DNA of 64,000 nucleotides from Carnegiea gigantea (GCA_029747015.1 JAKOGI010000001.1:3917501-3981500), one strand, 5' to 3'; positions 34,779-47,655 are shown, numbered from the stretch's first letter. The notes: a model not told the origin generated them from the sequence alone. Made by a program: numbers and translations.

Positions 34779-35370
34779 CTAATAGTTAAAATAGTTGCAA
34801 GAAGAGTACGGAGCATACCCATGGTTATTACCATCACCATCACCATCACCATCATCATCATCATCATCATTTTGACATTGGGGCTGAGGAGGAGGAGGAG
34901 GAGGAGCAGCAGCAGCAGCAGCAGCACAAGTGGAACGGCGGTGCTGTCGAGGGCGCAAAGAAGGGCGTGGACGTAATCCAGAATCAGATGCTTGTGGAGA
35001 TCTAATAAACTCACTCAGTGTGTTTTGTACCCTACTAAGTTGTTCACTCAACATCATCACTTTCTCTTCTAAATAACGGTTCCTCTCTTCAATTCGGCGA
35101 TTTAACTCCGCCATTGAACTTAACTCATTGTTCAATTGGATGACCGTCTCTCGCACATTTAACTCCTGGCAGCCCCTGGATGTTGCTGTGGACTTGAATG
35201 GCTGCTTCAGTTTCACCCCTTCTGAACCTAGTCCATACACACGCCCATTTTTGTTTAAGTTGCCTTGCACCCACAGCTCTGTCTCATAGAAAATTTTAGA
35301 TGGCTTGGAGCTAGGATATGTCGAGGATTGAAAATTCCTGATCTGTTTCCATTTCTGTTGATATTTCGTC
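34779..35370 (-). pseudogene. CACTA ORF1, 3' part (Transposase_24-like)
   Basis: The minus-strand frame enters from an AG near 35,369 and reads QQKWKQIRNFQSS, then KPSKIFYETELWVQGNLNKNG and a helical segment (NRRIEERNRYLEEKV). Homopolymers of Ala, Pro and Asp/Gly follow, encoded by GCT-, CCT- and GAT-type triplet runs at 34,826-34,926. This is the C-terminal part of the CACTA accessory protein. It is separated from its 5' exons (43,780-44,757) by the inserted LTR element, probably in an intron. Confidence 0.7.
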
Positions 35371-35432
35371 TATAAAATAAGTTCAAAAATATTAAATGTT
35401 GCACATCTACTAACGCCGACGGAGTAAGAATA

Positions 35433-37686
35433 TGTTAAGCATGTCGAGAGCTATAAATTTAACCACTACTTCGGTTATTAAATACAATTTATAGCATAGG
35501 AAAGTAGGAATCGATCTACTAGAAAAGATTGTTTTAAACAGGCTAGCTTAATCCTAAATAATTTTACTAATCTAATTTATTAAATCTAATTTTAATAATT
35601 CTAAAATAATTAATCTAATGAATAAAAATCTAGAAAAACACCCAATGATGCTCTTAAATATTTTGGATTATATTCCAGAAAGAAAACAGTAAAGAGCTTT
35701 CCCAAATAATCTAAAAAAATAAAAATAGAATAGTAGCTGAAATTCTAATAAAAAATCAAAACAGTAAATAATAATCCGAAGATAAATGTTAAAAATATCA
35801 AACAGTAACCTAAAATATTATTATTCAGGTATATAAGCTTATGACTCCTCAATTGTATCCACATAATTTTAGAAAAATCAAATCAGAAAATTACCACAGA
35901 ATATCAATGCAGAATATTAAATCTGAAATTAGAAATAAAATAATCTGCATAAATATAAATACGAAAATAATCAATAAAATTACCCTACTTCTAGGACACA
36001 ATTTAAGACTTAACAATACCTAATAATTGTGAATTAACAATTAAAATCGAAGTTTTCAGAATTAATAACCTAAAAACCTGCACATATCAATTTCACAAAA
36101 TAATTCTGAAAAATTATTAAATAACTTCCAAAAATTACAGAGTTAAATATGGGCAGACTAGGATACTAAATAAACTCAAGGAACTAATAGAAATCGAAAA
36201 ATAACAAAAATAACTATTTTTAGTCTAATTTCTAACAAACCGGTAATTAAATACTAAAACTGAATATAAATCAATCTAAAATTATAACCACTCTAAAAAT
36301 CAAAATCTAAACTATCTAAAATTACCTAGAAACTCCTAAAAGACTATACTTTCAGGGGGGGGTTCGATTGAAATTATGTTGAAGCTAATAAAAATAGAAC
36401 AAATTAATCAAATTAACTCTAAGTAACAAATACTGATCAAAAATGGTCAAATTTATGAAGGATACTTAGTATAATCTCAATCCACCATGCAAATTAATAT
36501 TTATTATTAACACACAAGTTAATTTGATTCATGAGTTAAACTATAGAAGACATCCACCAGCGGTTCTTCCCCGTTTTTCCTTAGATTCTAGTTTAATTAG
36601 GTCCAACTCTAATATAAACCCTACTAGTTTTGGTAACCCTCACACCAGCGCAAGAATTTAATCAAACTAGAGCATTAAGAATTAGAAAAACATCATTTAA
36701 CACTTGTAACCAAGTTACCAACAAATCGATTTAACAAAGGTCTAAAACGATTACCTAATTAAAAGAGATGGGTTTGAGTCATCCATGATTAATTAGGGTG
36801 ATACCTAAGCATAAAAGACTATAACTTTTACGTATTATAGTCTTCTAAATTATCAATCGAAATTGTATTAAACTAACTAGCATGCATTCTAACAATAAAC
36901 GCTAATCGCTATAGAATCATGAATATGAATCAAGTAGGCAATAAAAGCATAAAACTTGTTTCAAAATAGTAAATTTAGCATGGCATCAAGAAGATTATAC
37001 TAAGTAAAAAGGAATTACTCACTCATATTAAAAATAAAATCACAAAATTCACCCAAATAAATCATGTTTAATAATCAACTAAACAAACACAAAAAAAAAA
37101 AATGAAATAAAATAAACTAAAATAAAATAGAGCACCCCTACTTTGATGATGATGGTAATGAATTATGATGATGAGGTGAGGAGATGAGGGATATGTCGTG
37201 GAGTGTATGGAGGTGATGATGGGATGATTATGTGATGTGTGGGTGGATTATCAAGAAGGCCGTGTGATTGAGAGGGTAGATGAGATGGTGATGATTGTTG
37301 GGCTGAAGGTGAGGCTTGGCTGCCATGGTGATGATCCTTATGGTGATGGTGATGATGAGATATATAGGGAAGAAAGGAGGGATATGATTAGGGTTAATAA
37401 TTAGGGTTTCCTTCTTCCTTTCTTCCTTAAACTTCTTCTCCCTCAAGACTTCTAGCTTTTCTCCAACTCTTGAAATCCTAGCTCAGACAATATCTTCATA
37501 ATTATCCTTATTTGGATCGTCTTCTGCCCAAGTATGTAAAATCCGAGCCTCAACGACTCACCTTCTCCTTTTTATTAAAACAATGCCTAATCTGAAAAAT
37601 ATATAAATTAAAGTAAATTAGACGAAATAAAATATATAATATAATCGAAATAATTATTAAAACAATGCATGATTTTTGGCTTAACA
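35433..37686 (-). repeat. 3' LTR of the gag-protease element
   Basis: Matches 41,231-43,510 throughout. Differences are scattered and mostly transitions. One larger gap near 36,895 removes about 25 bp present in the other copy (around 42,700-42,725). Begins TGTTAAG and ends CTTAACA. Confidence 0.93.
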
Positions 37687-37698
37687 AATTCCCCCACA
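37687..37698 (-). other. Polypurine tract
   Basis: On the minus strand TGTGGGGGAATT directly abuts the 3' LTR, the position and composition of the primer for plus-strand synthesis. Confidence 0.75.
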
Positions 37699-38832
37699 TT
37701 TAGACTTTGGATGTCCTCGTGTAAAGAAATCTTAGACTCGACCTAAACCCCACCCTCTTTCTTCCTTATAAAGTCATGCATAACTATGATGCTCATAATA
37801 GGCCTTGACTTGCTTTAAAAACAGTTTAATAGAAAATTAATTAGTTTTTTCCTCCTATACGTGAATAACTACTAGAGATCTAACTACCATCAGAGAGTTT
37901 ATTCATCAACCTCACAATATTTCCATAATGAAGTAATAAGATCAATAATTATCCATATCTTCTGATTATGCATACACCGATTAAGAGGTCTAACAAAAGC
38001 TAAAATAGAATAATTTAGGCATGGTATGGCTATAGAGACTATTGAATTAAATAGAACAACTCATTGAAATGATTCTAAACTTGCCTTGTACTTATTTCTC
38101 TTTCATTTTTTTTTTTCAAACTCCACTTGCGCATATATTCGAGGCTCATATAGGGTCTTAGAAATTAAACACTCCCTGTCTCACACTGACCCGAATAGAG
38201 GTATCGGAGCAAACATTTTATTTTCATCATTACTTTTATTTATTTTATTGACTCACTAGTATGGGAAGCAAGCTTTCCAGTAGCAATATTGCTTCAAAGG
38301 GTAGCACCTAGTAGCGCATGCCTCAAAGGGGTACTTGTCATTCCCGACTTTCACTTTTTTTTTGAAATTATTCTACTAATTCAATAGTCTAGGAAATGGG
38401 TAGGTCATTTTATTGCCTCTGTACGGCTATATAACATGATAAAATAAGATGAATAATTATGACAGTTACTCATTAACGAGATATGTGAGGATCAACTCAA
38501 TCTTCTCTTAAATACAGCTAGCATGCTTAGAAGTCTTCACTCATAAAAGAATAAACTATAAAATAGCTAAGAAAATTAAAAAAAAAATTAAACAAGCAAG
38601 CCTAGCATAAACTCATATCATGCATTATTTATAAAAAAAAAAAAAATTTCAGAATAAATACTGCAGGAATTAAATGCAGGATGCACTGCCCCACACTTAA
38701 TTCATACATTGTCCCTAATGTATGCAAAAAGATAGAAATAATGAAAATAGAGACAAAATTAAATAGGTACTTCCCTAAAAACGTTGGGTTGCCTCCCAAC
38801 CAGCGCCTTTGTTTATAGTCGTTGGCTCGACT
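37699..38832 (-). other. Non-coding 3' interior of the gag-protease element
   Basis: About 1.1 kb without a usable frame, where an autonomous relative would carry polymerase genes. A short hairpin GTTGGG (38,783-38,788) and CCCAAC (38,795-38,800) sits just after the protease stop. Nothing else recognised. Confidence 0.7.
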
Positions 38833-39975
38833 TCATGAAGCTCCTGGATCCTCTAGTTGGATCTCTTCTAATAAATCATCATTAATCTGATATGACACTT
38901 TTTGAAACTTGGCCTGATCAAGTCTCTCAGTAAGCATAGTCAAAAATTCATCTTCATTGGATAAGTCATAAATATCTTGGGGCAATTCAGCAATAATATC
39001 AAGTGCATACACGTAACTCACATCAGCAGAGAATCTCATGGCATTAAAAATATTAAATTTAATCACTTCACCATCAAATTTTATGGTTAATGTTCCTTCA
39101 TGCACATCAATTTTAGTCCTAACTGTTTTCAAAAATGGCCTGCCCAGTAAGATGGGAATATCATGACATGCATCACCCATGTTTATCACATAAAAATCAG
39201 CAGGAAACATAAGTTCATTCACTTGGACTAAGACATCCTCTAACACTCCATTTGGATAAATACTGCTCCTATTAGCTAACAGAAGTACTACACCAGTTCT
39301 TTTTAACTCTCCTAGGTTCAGTTTGTCATAAACAGACCTAGGCATGATATTAATGGAAGCACCCAAATCAAGTATAGCCTTATCAAAGTAAAGATGTTCT
39401 ATTTTACAAGGAATAGAGAACACACCTGGGTCTTTGCACTTAGAGGGAAGTTTCATTTGAAAAACTACAGATACATTTTTTCCCACACTCACTTTTTCAT
39501 TCCCTACTAATTTTCTTTTAGTAGTACATAATTCTTTCAAGAATTTAGCATAACGAGGCACCTGTTTAATGGCATCAAGGAGAGGTATATTGATCTGTAC
39601 CTTCTTTAATGTCTCTAAGATTTCTTGGTTAGCCTGATTCACCTTAGAATTAGGGTTTCGAAATCTACTAGGAAAGGGTGGAATTGGTTTATAAGGTTCT
39701 CTTTTCTTCTCTCCTATTTCCTTAGTAGTTTGATTAGAATCTATATTTAACTCTGGTTCACCTCCTTTGACCTCTAACTCAAGTTCAACCTCTCTACTAT
39801 TCCTAGGCTCTTGTATCTCATTCCCACTCCTAATTGTTATGGCACTAACATTCTCTTTAGGGTTAGGGTAAGGCTGAGATGGTAACCTATTTTGCATTTG
39901 AGCTTGCAAGTTGCTAACTATGATATCAGTTACAGTCTGTCTCTCTTGAACCTGCTTAAGAGTTGTCTCCAAAAT
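38833..39975 (-). pseudogene. Gag C-terminus and retropepsin-like protease
   Basis: The frame continues in phase from the gag frame after a single TAG stop (39,976-39,978). It runs about 380 codons to the stop at 38,833. An aspartic-protease core is visible around 39,330-39,390 (AILDLGASINIMPRSVYDKL), with a second conserved part ILLGRPFLKT near 39,150. The motif DLGAS replaces the more usual D-S/T-G, as is common in this lineage of plant elements. Upstream is a Ser/Glu-rich linker. It could only be made with gag by reading through the stop. Confidence 0.85.
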
Positions 39976-40995
39976 CTAGAACCTATCATCCATCTTCTTA
40001 AGGACTTGTTCAAGTAGGAAGTTGGTCCTATCTTGATTAGAAGGTTGACGAGATGTTTGGTCAAAATCAGATGGATTGGTTTGAGGGCCATACCTAAGAT
40101 TAGGGTGGTCTCTCCATCCTTCATTATCAGTGTTAGAATAGGGATCATACCTCCTTTGACCTTGGTTAGAATAGACAGCATTAACATTACCCTCTTGAAA
40201 TGTAGGATATGCATTAGTAGGATGCCCCTCTAGACAACAAATACCACATATGACTGCTTTTTGTACTCCCCCAGTGACAATCTTATTCAACATAGCAGTA
40301 ATATAAGATAACTGACTCTCTACAGATGAACTAGAACCAATCTCATTAATCCTTTTAATTTGTGACTCCCTAACACCAAACTGCTGAGTGTTTTGAGCCA
40401 TTAAATTAAACAGATTTCTAGCATCAGCTGGGGTTTTATCCACTAGAGCCCCCTCACTAACAGCATCAACCATATTACAATCCATAGGACGTAAACCCTC
40501 ATAAAAATATTGAATCAATAGTTGTTCAATTATTTGATGTTGGGGACAACTAGCACATAACTTATTAAATCTTTTCCAATACTCACAAAAGGTTTCCCCA
40601 TTCATTTGTTTGATTCCACATATTTCTTTCCTAATAGATCCAATACGGGATGCAGGAAAAAACTTTTCTAGAAACCATTTATGCAATGCAGTCCATGTAG
40701 AAAAAGATCGAGCAGGCATATAATATAACCAGTCCTTAGCATTACCAAGCAAAGAAAAGAGAAAAGCCCTTAGTCTAATTTGATCCTCAGGAATTCCTTC
40801 AAGCACCGTAGCAGAGCAGGTAATAAGGAATTCACTAATGTGCCTATAGGGGCCCTCTCCAGCCAATCCAGGAAACTTAGATAATAAATTAATAAATTCT
40901 GAGTTTCGTTTCAAAGGCTTATCTAAAACAGCATAAGTAATAGACATTGGTTGGGTTTCTAAGTTAGGAGCAGCAATTTCTCGAAGAGTAGACAT
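39976..40995 (-). pseudogene. Gag polyprotein, N-terminal part
   Basis: 339 codons from ATG at 40,995 to a TAG at 39,976. Residues about 45-175 are a retrotransposon gag domain (FPGLAGEGPYRHISEFL; FSTWTALHKWFLEKFFP; GETFCEYWKRFNKLCASCP). A zinc knuckle near 40,230 reads CGICCLEGHPTNAY. The fourth ligand is Tyr in place of Cys, so metal binding is probably impaired. The start lies 213 bases inside the primer site, a normal leader length. Confidence 0.88.
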
Positions 40996-41207
40996 GCCTA
41001 CCTCTTTAACCCTAAAACTTATTGGGTCAGGCTGACTCTCTTTAATTTCAGCTCTTAATGATTGATCCCTGACCTCCCTATGTCCTTACCACTCCTTAAT
41101 TTCATGCACTACAAGAAGTCCTATAAATAAAATAGAACACTAAAGTTAAAACAGAGCAATGAAAGGAGTAAAATTAAATAGAAGTAAACTAGCAATTTAA
41201 TTTTCTT

Positions 41208-41225
41208 TCCCCGACAACGGCGCCA
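41208..41225 (-). other. Primer-binding site, tRNA-Asp type
   Basis: On the minus strand TGGCGCCGTTGTCGGGGA lies 5 bases from the 5' LTR. It matches the complement of the 3' end of plant tRNA-Asp except for one T in place of C. Athila/Tat-like elements commonly use this primer. Confidence 0.85.
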
Positions 41226-41230
41226 AAATT

Positions 41231-43510
41231 TGTTAAGCTCATCGAGAGTTACAAATTTAACCACTACTTCGGTTATTGAATACAATTTATAGCATAGGGA
41301 AGTAGGGATCGATCCACGAGGAAAGATTGTTTTAAAAAGGCTAGCTTAATCCTAAATAATTTTACTAATCTAATTTATTAAATCTAATCTTAATAATTCT
41401 AAAATAATTAAAATCTAATGAATAAAAATATGGAAAAACACCCAATGATGCTCCTAAATATTTTGGATTATATTCTGGAAAGAAAACAGTAAAAAGCTTT
41501 CCTAAATAATCTAAAAAAATAAAAATAGAATAGCAGCTGAAATTCTAATAGAAAATCAAAACAGCAAATAACAATCCAAAGATAAATATTAAAAATATCA
41601 AACAGTAATCTAAAATATTATTGTTCAGGTATATAAGCTTATGACTCCTCAATTGTATCCAAATAATTTCAGAAAAATCAAATCAGAAAATTACCACAGA
41701 ATATCAATGCAGAATATTAAATCTAAAATTAGAAAGAAAATAATCTGCATAAATATAAATATGAAAATAATCAATAAAATTACCCTACTTCTACGACACA
41801 ATTTTCTGGATTTAACAATACCTAATAATCATGAATTAACAATTAAAATCGAAATTTTCAGAATTAATAACCTAAAAACCTGCACATATCAATTTCACAA
41901 AATAATTCTGAAACATTATCAAATAACTTCCAAAAATTACGGAATTAAATATGGGCAGACTAGGACACTAAATAAACTCTAGGAACTGATAAAAATCGAA
42001 AAAGAACAAAAATAACTATTTTTAGTCTAATTTTTAACAAACCAGTGATTAAATACTAAAACTGAATATAAATCAATCTAAAATTATAACCACTCTAAAG
42101 ATCAAAATCTAAACTATCTAAAATTACCTATACACTCCTAAAAGACTATACTTTTGGGGGGGGGGTTTGATTGAAATTATATTGAACTAATAAAAATAGA
42201 ACAAATTAATCAAATTAACTCTAAGCAACAAATGATGATCAAAAATTGTCAAATTTATGAATGATACTTAATATAATCTCAATCCACTATGCAAATTAAT
42301 ATTTATCATTAACACACAAGTTAATTTCATTCATGAGTTAAACTGTAGAAGACATCCACTAATAGTTCTTCCCCATTTTTCCTTAGATTCCAGTTTAATT
42401 AGGTCCAGTCCTAATATAAACCCTACTAGTTTTGATAACCCTCACACTAGCGCAAGAATTTAATCAAACTAGAGCATTAAGAATTAGAAAAATATCATTT
42501 AATACTCTGTAACCAATTTACTAGTAAATCGATTTAACAAAGGTCTAAAGTGATTACCTAATTAAAAGATATGGGTTTAACCCATCCATGATTAATTAGG
42601 GTGATACCTAAGCATAAAAGACTATAACTTTTACGTATTATAGTCTTCTAAACTATCAATCGAAATTGTATTAAACTAACTAGCATGCATTCTAATTAAT
42701 TTAACACAAATATCATAAACGATAAACGCTAATTGCTATAGAATCATGAATATGAATCAACTAGGTAATAAAGCATAAAACTTGTTTCAAAATAGTAAAT
42801 TTAGTATGGTTTCAAGAAGATTATACTAAGTAAAAAGGAATTACTCACTCATATTAAAAACAAAATCACAAAATTCACTCAAATAAATCATGTTTAATAA
42901 TAAACTAAACAAACACAAAAAAAAAAGAAATAAAATAAACTAAAATAAAATAGAGCACCCCTACTTTGATGATGATGGTAATGAATTATGATGATGAGGT
43001 GACAAGATGAGGGATATGTCGTGGAGTGTAAGGAGGTGATGATGGGATGATTATGTGATGTATGGGTAGATTATCAAGAAGGCCGTGTGATTGAGAGAGT
43101 AAATGAGATGGTGATGATTGTTGGGCTGAAGGTGAGGCTTGGCTGCCGTGGGTGATAATCCTTATGGTGATGGTGATGATGATATATATGGGGAAGAAAG
43201 AAGGGATGTGATTAGGGTTAGTAATTAGGGTTTCCTTCTTCCTTCCTTCCTTAAACTTTTTCTCCCTCAAGACTTCTAACTCTTCTCCAACTCTTGAAAT
43301 CCTAGCCCAGATAATATCTTCATAATTATCCTTATTTGGACCGTCTTCTACCCAAGTATGTAAAACCCGAGCCTCAACGACTCGTCTTCTCCTCTTTATT
43401 AAAACAATGCCTAACCTGAAAAATATATAAATTAAAGTAAATTAGACGAAATAAAATATATAATATAATCGAAATAATTATTAAAATAATGTATGATTTT
43501 TGGCTTAACA
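41231..43510 (-). repeat. 5' LTR of the gag-protease element
   Basis: The transcription-proximal LTR for the minus-strand element, 2,280 bp, ending directly against the GAATA duplication. It contains GAT/ATG triplet-rich stretches (around 42,965-43,185), also present in the other LTR. Confidence 0.93.
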
Positions 43511-43779
43511 GAATATTTTAAACACGTAAAAAATAAATGTTATTTGCAGATTTTTTATCAACCCACGTGTTGTTTTGCCGATGTTGATGGGTGTCTTTAA
43601 ATAGCTCTATTACAGTCGGCTCCCTTTGAAGCTTATTAGCCTATACAATATGCAAATAAGTTGAAATAAGCGAGACTTCTTCGTACATTCCAAATTAAAA
43701 CACATACAAAGTACAGAATGCAATAAGTTGAAATAAGTGAGAGTTCTTCGTACTTATCAAACGTCTCTTTTGCTTACAA

Positions 43780-44757
43780 AATGGGATTGAACCACATGTA
43801 TGCAAAGAAGGACCTAAGCCATCCTGATCACTGTTTCGGTTCTTCTTCGCTTGTGCACTTACCTTTTGAAATTTTTCGGAAGCCCAGTACTCTTAAAATG
43901 ACTTCCAAGTGCTGTCAGACAACCACACAGGCTGCTTGCCCCTTTTCCTTAGCTCCCCAAATGTGTCCTTCAATCTACTAGCCCCCTTCTCCTCAAAGTT
44001 CCTCCTAATCTGGGAGTCATGCTCTGGAGCCCAATAGAAACGCTTCTGTAAAATAAAAGTGAGCAAAACATAAACAATATGTTAGTGAACAAAATATTTA
44101 TAGCTGTAGTGAACTTGTAAATTTATCTTACCTTGAACTCACCAAACCACAGATCCCGTTGTGATTTAGGGACTTTACCCCATGTTGGCCAAGGCTCGGG
44201 AAATTTGCTGACAAATATCTTCGTTATTTCATACACCACATCATATGGAAAGAAGCTGCAAGTAAGAAATACAGTTACAAATTTGTGTTCACAACAAACA
44301 TATTTATATGTATGTTTCGGTTCTGAATGCACAAAAGGGGAAATGTATAAGCACTTACTCTTCACCATCTGGCCTAATAAGCATCTTATTGGACGTGCTC
44401 CCATGGCTTGAAGTACCTTCACTATGATCCTGACTCCTTTGTTCAATGTCTTGTGGAATGACATGTGGTATAGGGATGTAGGAGCCAAATTGATTACCCA
44501 TAAATGCTCATTGAGTCAGAGTGTTGTTAGGAGGTATTTGTGACTGGAAGAAGCACATGTTAGCCTGAGGGAATATAGCATTTTGAAGCATGTTTTGGAC
44601 GCTGTTGGGATCAGGAAAAGCATTTTGAGGAATGTGTTGGTAGTTTTGCCATCCCTGGAACTCTTCCTCTGCTTGGCCACTTTGGTTGTTATGACCTCTT
44701 CCCCGAGTTCTACCATGTCCACCACCGCATCCATGCGGCATACCTGACATCTTTAAG
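43780..44757 (-). pseudogene. CACTA ORF1, 5' exons (Transposase_24-like)
   Basis: Minus-strand pieces are a start exon from about 44,757 (MSGMPHGCGGGHGRTRGRG, Gly/Arg- then Gln-rich), a middle exon around 44,133-44,260 (FPEPWPTWGKVPKSQRDLWF) and a third at about 43,780-44,045 (RNFEEKGARRLKDTFGELRK). The last two belong to the Transposase_24 domain of plant CACTA ORF1 proteins. A stop after the first exon and a shifted frame suggest decay. The 3' exons are at 34,779-35,370, beyond the inserted LTR element. Confidence 0.7.
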
Positions 44758-46221
44758 ACAAACATGCAAACTGTAGTGATCAAATCACATAAAGTACAAG
44801 AATTAAATAATATTACCAAATCATACAATGACAATTGTCTCATTAATTATTCAACAAAGACTACCTGCATAAAATGACCAAGTGTACATCCATGCAACGA
44901 AAAAGTCCATATGCATACAATATGCAAATACGTAAATTGAATTAATGTACATTTAGAAATTATTCTACTAATCATCATCCTCAATTTCATTGTCCTCATC
45001 AAAATCTTCATGGTCGACAACGACTTCGTCTTCAATATATTCATAATCATCATCCCACTCTGCCTCCACACCTCCCTCGTTTGCACCTTCCTCATTAACA
45101 ACTTCAATGTCTTCCTCTTGACTCAACAAAGTTGTAGGAATTGTATCATTCACCAGTGTCACGTGAGAGACGTGTTCCTCTTGAAATGCAACTGGTAAAG
45201 TGAATTCGTTATCCACTTTATGTCTGGGTTTGTTTGGTACAACAACCTACCAATTAGACTTATCTCTTATTCCATTCCGGTATTTCATGTACACCACTTG
45301 GGTTGCAGAACTAGCAAATATGAATGGATCATATTTTCTATATCTTCGAGTGGCATACACCTCTGCAAATGGACATAGTTTGGGACAACGTGTTCCTCGA
45401 AAAGTGTTATCAAACCAATCACATCTGAACAACATACATTGTTTGAGCGGCTCTCCAAGATATTCAATGTGAATAACCTCTTGAAGGATTTCATAATAAT
45501 TGTCCTCATATCCACCTTCCCCGCTCCCTTTAACGCAAACGCCACATTTGAAAGTCTTTTTCTCTTTACACCTTTTCTGTTTGTGAAATAAAAATCCATT
45601 AACTCTGAATACAAACCAAGATGTAACTTTCCTTAAAGGCAATTGAGCCAAGTGGTATATGTGTACTTGGCGTTCGTCATTGAAGATTTGTACAATTTCA
45701 ACCTACCTTAATTTTTACAAACTTGGTCAACGTGGAAACCATATTGTGTAATATGTGCTCAAGGAGATGAATATATAATATAAGAGGCAAGTTTACGCTC
45801 TTACTGTTTTTTTGAACCACCAAATAAATTCAGCTTCAATCAAGGCATCTATCTCCACGTCCGTTAAAGTGGAATTTTCTTGCAATTGTTGTTGTTTGAA
45901 TAAACTATGACAATGATATTCATCAGCACTAAGTTCCCAATTAACTTCATTACAATACAAAAAGGCGCATATTGGACTTACTCGATATAAGGTTGCACTT
46001 CATTACAATTCAACAGAATGTGAAGGGTACCTCTGTGTACGACTTTCCACTGGAGTTCCTTGGGTTTGAAAACCTGATAAAGTAGGTTGCATTTGTGCCT
46101 CGTCATTATCATCCTCATTACGTCGACGTCTTGTCCGCATTGAAGGCACATCATCGTTGAAGTAATACGAAGAAAACTGCGATATCTCAAACACTAAGTA
46201 TGCTTCAGCCATTGATCCCTC

Positions 46222-46269
46222 AGGATGTGTTTTGTTTTTGATCTTCAGGATGTGTTTTGTTTTTGATCT
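46222..46269. repeat. 24-bp tandem duplication
   Basis: GGATGTGTTTTGTTTTTGAT followed by CTTC occurs twice in direct succession within the CACTA transposase region. Confidence 0.85.
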
Positions 46270-46938
46270 TCTTCTTAAGCCATCCAAAGTACCTAAATTA
46301 CAACTTATATAAGTATTTATAGTATAACACTATTGCTGAATTTAGTGCTCTATGATATTTGGATAAATATTTACCTTTCAAATGGATACATCCATCGATA
46401 TTGCACTGGACCCCCTAGGTATGCTTTTTCTGCCAAGTGTATAGGCAAGTGCTCCATAACATTAAAGAATCTCGGTGGGAAAACTCTCTCCAATTTACAA
46501 AGTATGATGCTTATATTGCATTGCATTTCTTATAGCTTATCAACCGTTAATACTGTTGAGCAAAGATTTTTGAAAAATTCACTTAACTCAACGAGTGGTT
46601 CTAATACATCATTTGGAAGGGCACGGAATGCTATTGGCATAAGCATCAGCAAAAATACATGACAACCATGGCTCTTCATATCTTGAAACTTTGTAGACTT
46701 CATATCTACGCAGTTTGCAAAGTTTGAGCAATATCCATCAGGCATTGTTAGTTGCTGCGCCCACTCACACACCCCCTTTCGTTTGTCCAAAGAAAGGACG
46801 TACGCAACCTTCGATTTTAGTGTTTGGCCATTAACACCATATCTGAGGTTCAGCTCACTCGGATCACACATCTCCGCCATATCTAGCCTTGCCTTAACAT
46901 CATCTTTTGTTGTACCAGGTACATCCATGGCAGTGTTG

Positions 46939-47655
46939 CATGGATCTGAGTGTTGGCCTATAAAAAAGACACAGGTCCAAAGGTTGATGGCAGCGGAGAT
47001 GAGGATGCTTAGGTGGATGTGTGGTTATACGAGAATCAATAGGATTAGGAATGAGGTCATCAGAGATTTAGTCAAAGTGGTGCCCATAGAAGATAGGATG
47101 AGAGAAACTAGACTCAGATGGTTTGGCCATGTGCAAAGAAGGAGTGTGAATGCCCCAGTGAGGAGATGTGAGGGGATTAACATTCCCGTAGGTAAAAGAG
47201 GGAGGGGACGACCAAAGAAGAGCTTGGACGAGGTGATTAGAGAAGATCTGAAAGTTGCAGGATTAACAGAGGATTTAGCTCAGGATAGGAGTCTATGGCG
47301 GATAGGATTGGGACCTTAGATCATAGAGAGTTGGTCACCTGATTGCATTTTATTTATTCTATTTTTTGTATAGTAGGATAGGTTTCGTATGTCGTGTTTG
47401 TAAGCAGGTACGACACACATCTGGGAAGAGACATTGTTTGTCTACTGCTGTTTGTTAAGGTATGGTTCTTTCCTCTACTTTGCTGTACGTAGGATGTATG
47501 TTTACTTACACAGTCACAAACTCTTATTTTCGTGGGTCTATCGGACTCAGCTTCTCTACGAGCAGAAATGTCGGTAGAGGTAAGGCTGCCTACATTTGGA
47601 TCTCCCCAGACCCCGCACAAGCGGGACCCTCACTAGGAGGTGGTGGTGTTGTTGT
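46939..47655 (+). mobile_element. 5'-truncated RTE-type LINE with 16-bp target duplication
   Basis: Flanked by the perfect duplication ATCCATGGCAGTGTTG (46,923-46,938 and 47,656-47,671). The plus-strand frame to 47,319 encodes only the C-terminal tail of a reverse transcriptase (RLMAAEMRMLRWMCGYTRIN; RETRLRWFGHVQRR; GRGRPKKSLDEVI), typical of plant RTE elements. The 3' untranslated part includes CCCCAGACCCCGCACAAGCG and ends in GTT-type repeats in place of poly(A), also an RTE feature. It inserted into the CACTA transposase gene in the opposite orientation. Confidence 0.93.

Larger units (their letters stand above)
35433..43510 (-). mobile_element. Non-autonomous gag-protease LTR retrotransposon, 8.1 kb
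   Basis: Two LTRs (2,254 and 2,280 bp, TGTTAAG to CTTAACA) are flanked by the perfect duplication GAATA (35,428-35,432 and 43,511-43,515). On the minus strand the order is 5' LTR (41,231-43,510), tRNA-Asp-type primer site, gag, aspartic protease, about 1.1 kb of non-coding sequence, polypurine tract and 3' LTR (35,433-37,686). No reverse transcriptase, RNase H or integrase is present in the 3.5-kb interior. The primer site and gag resemble Ty3/gypsy elements of the Athila/Tat kind. Its architecture matches gag-only (TR-GAG-like) elements, which must borrow enzymes from an autonomous partner. Confidence 0.93.

Noticed and set aside
34767..34976. Plus-strand Ile/Thr/Ser-rich frame
   Set aside because: It is the reverse-strand reading of the triplet repeats in the CACTA ORF1 exon.
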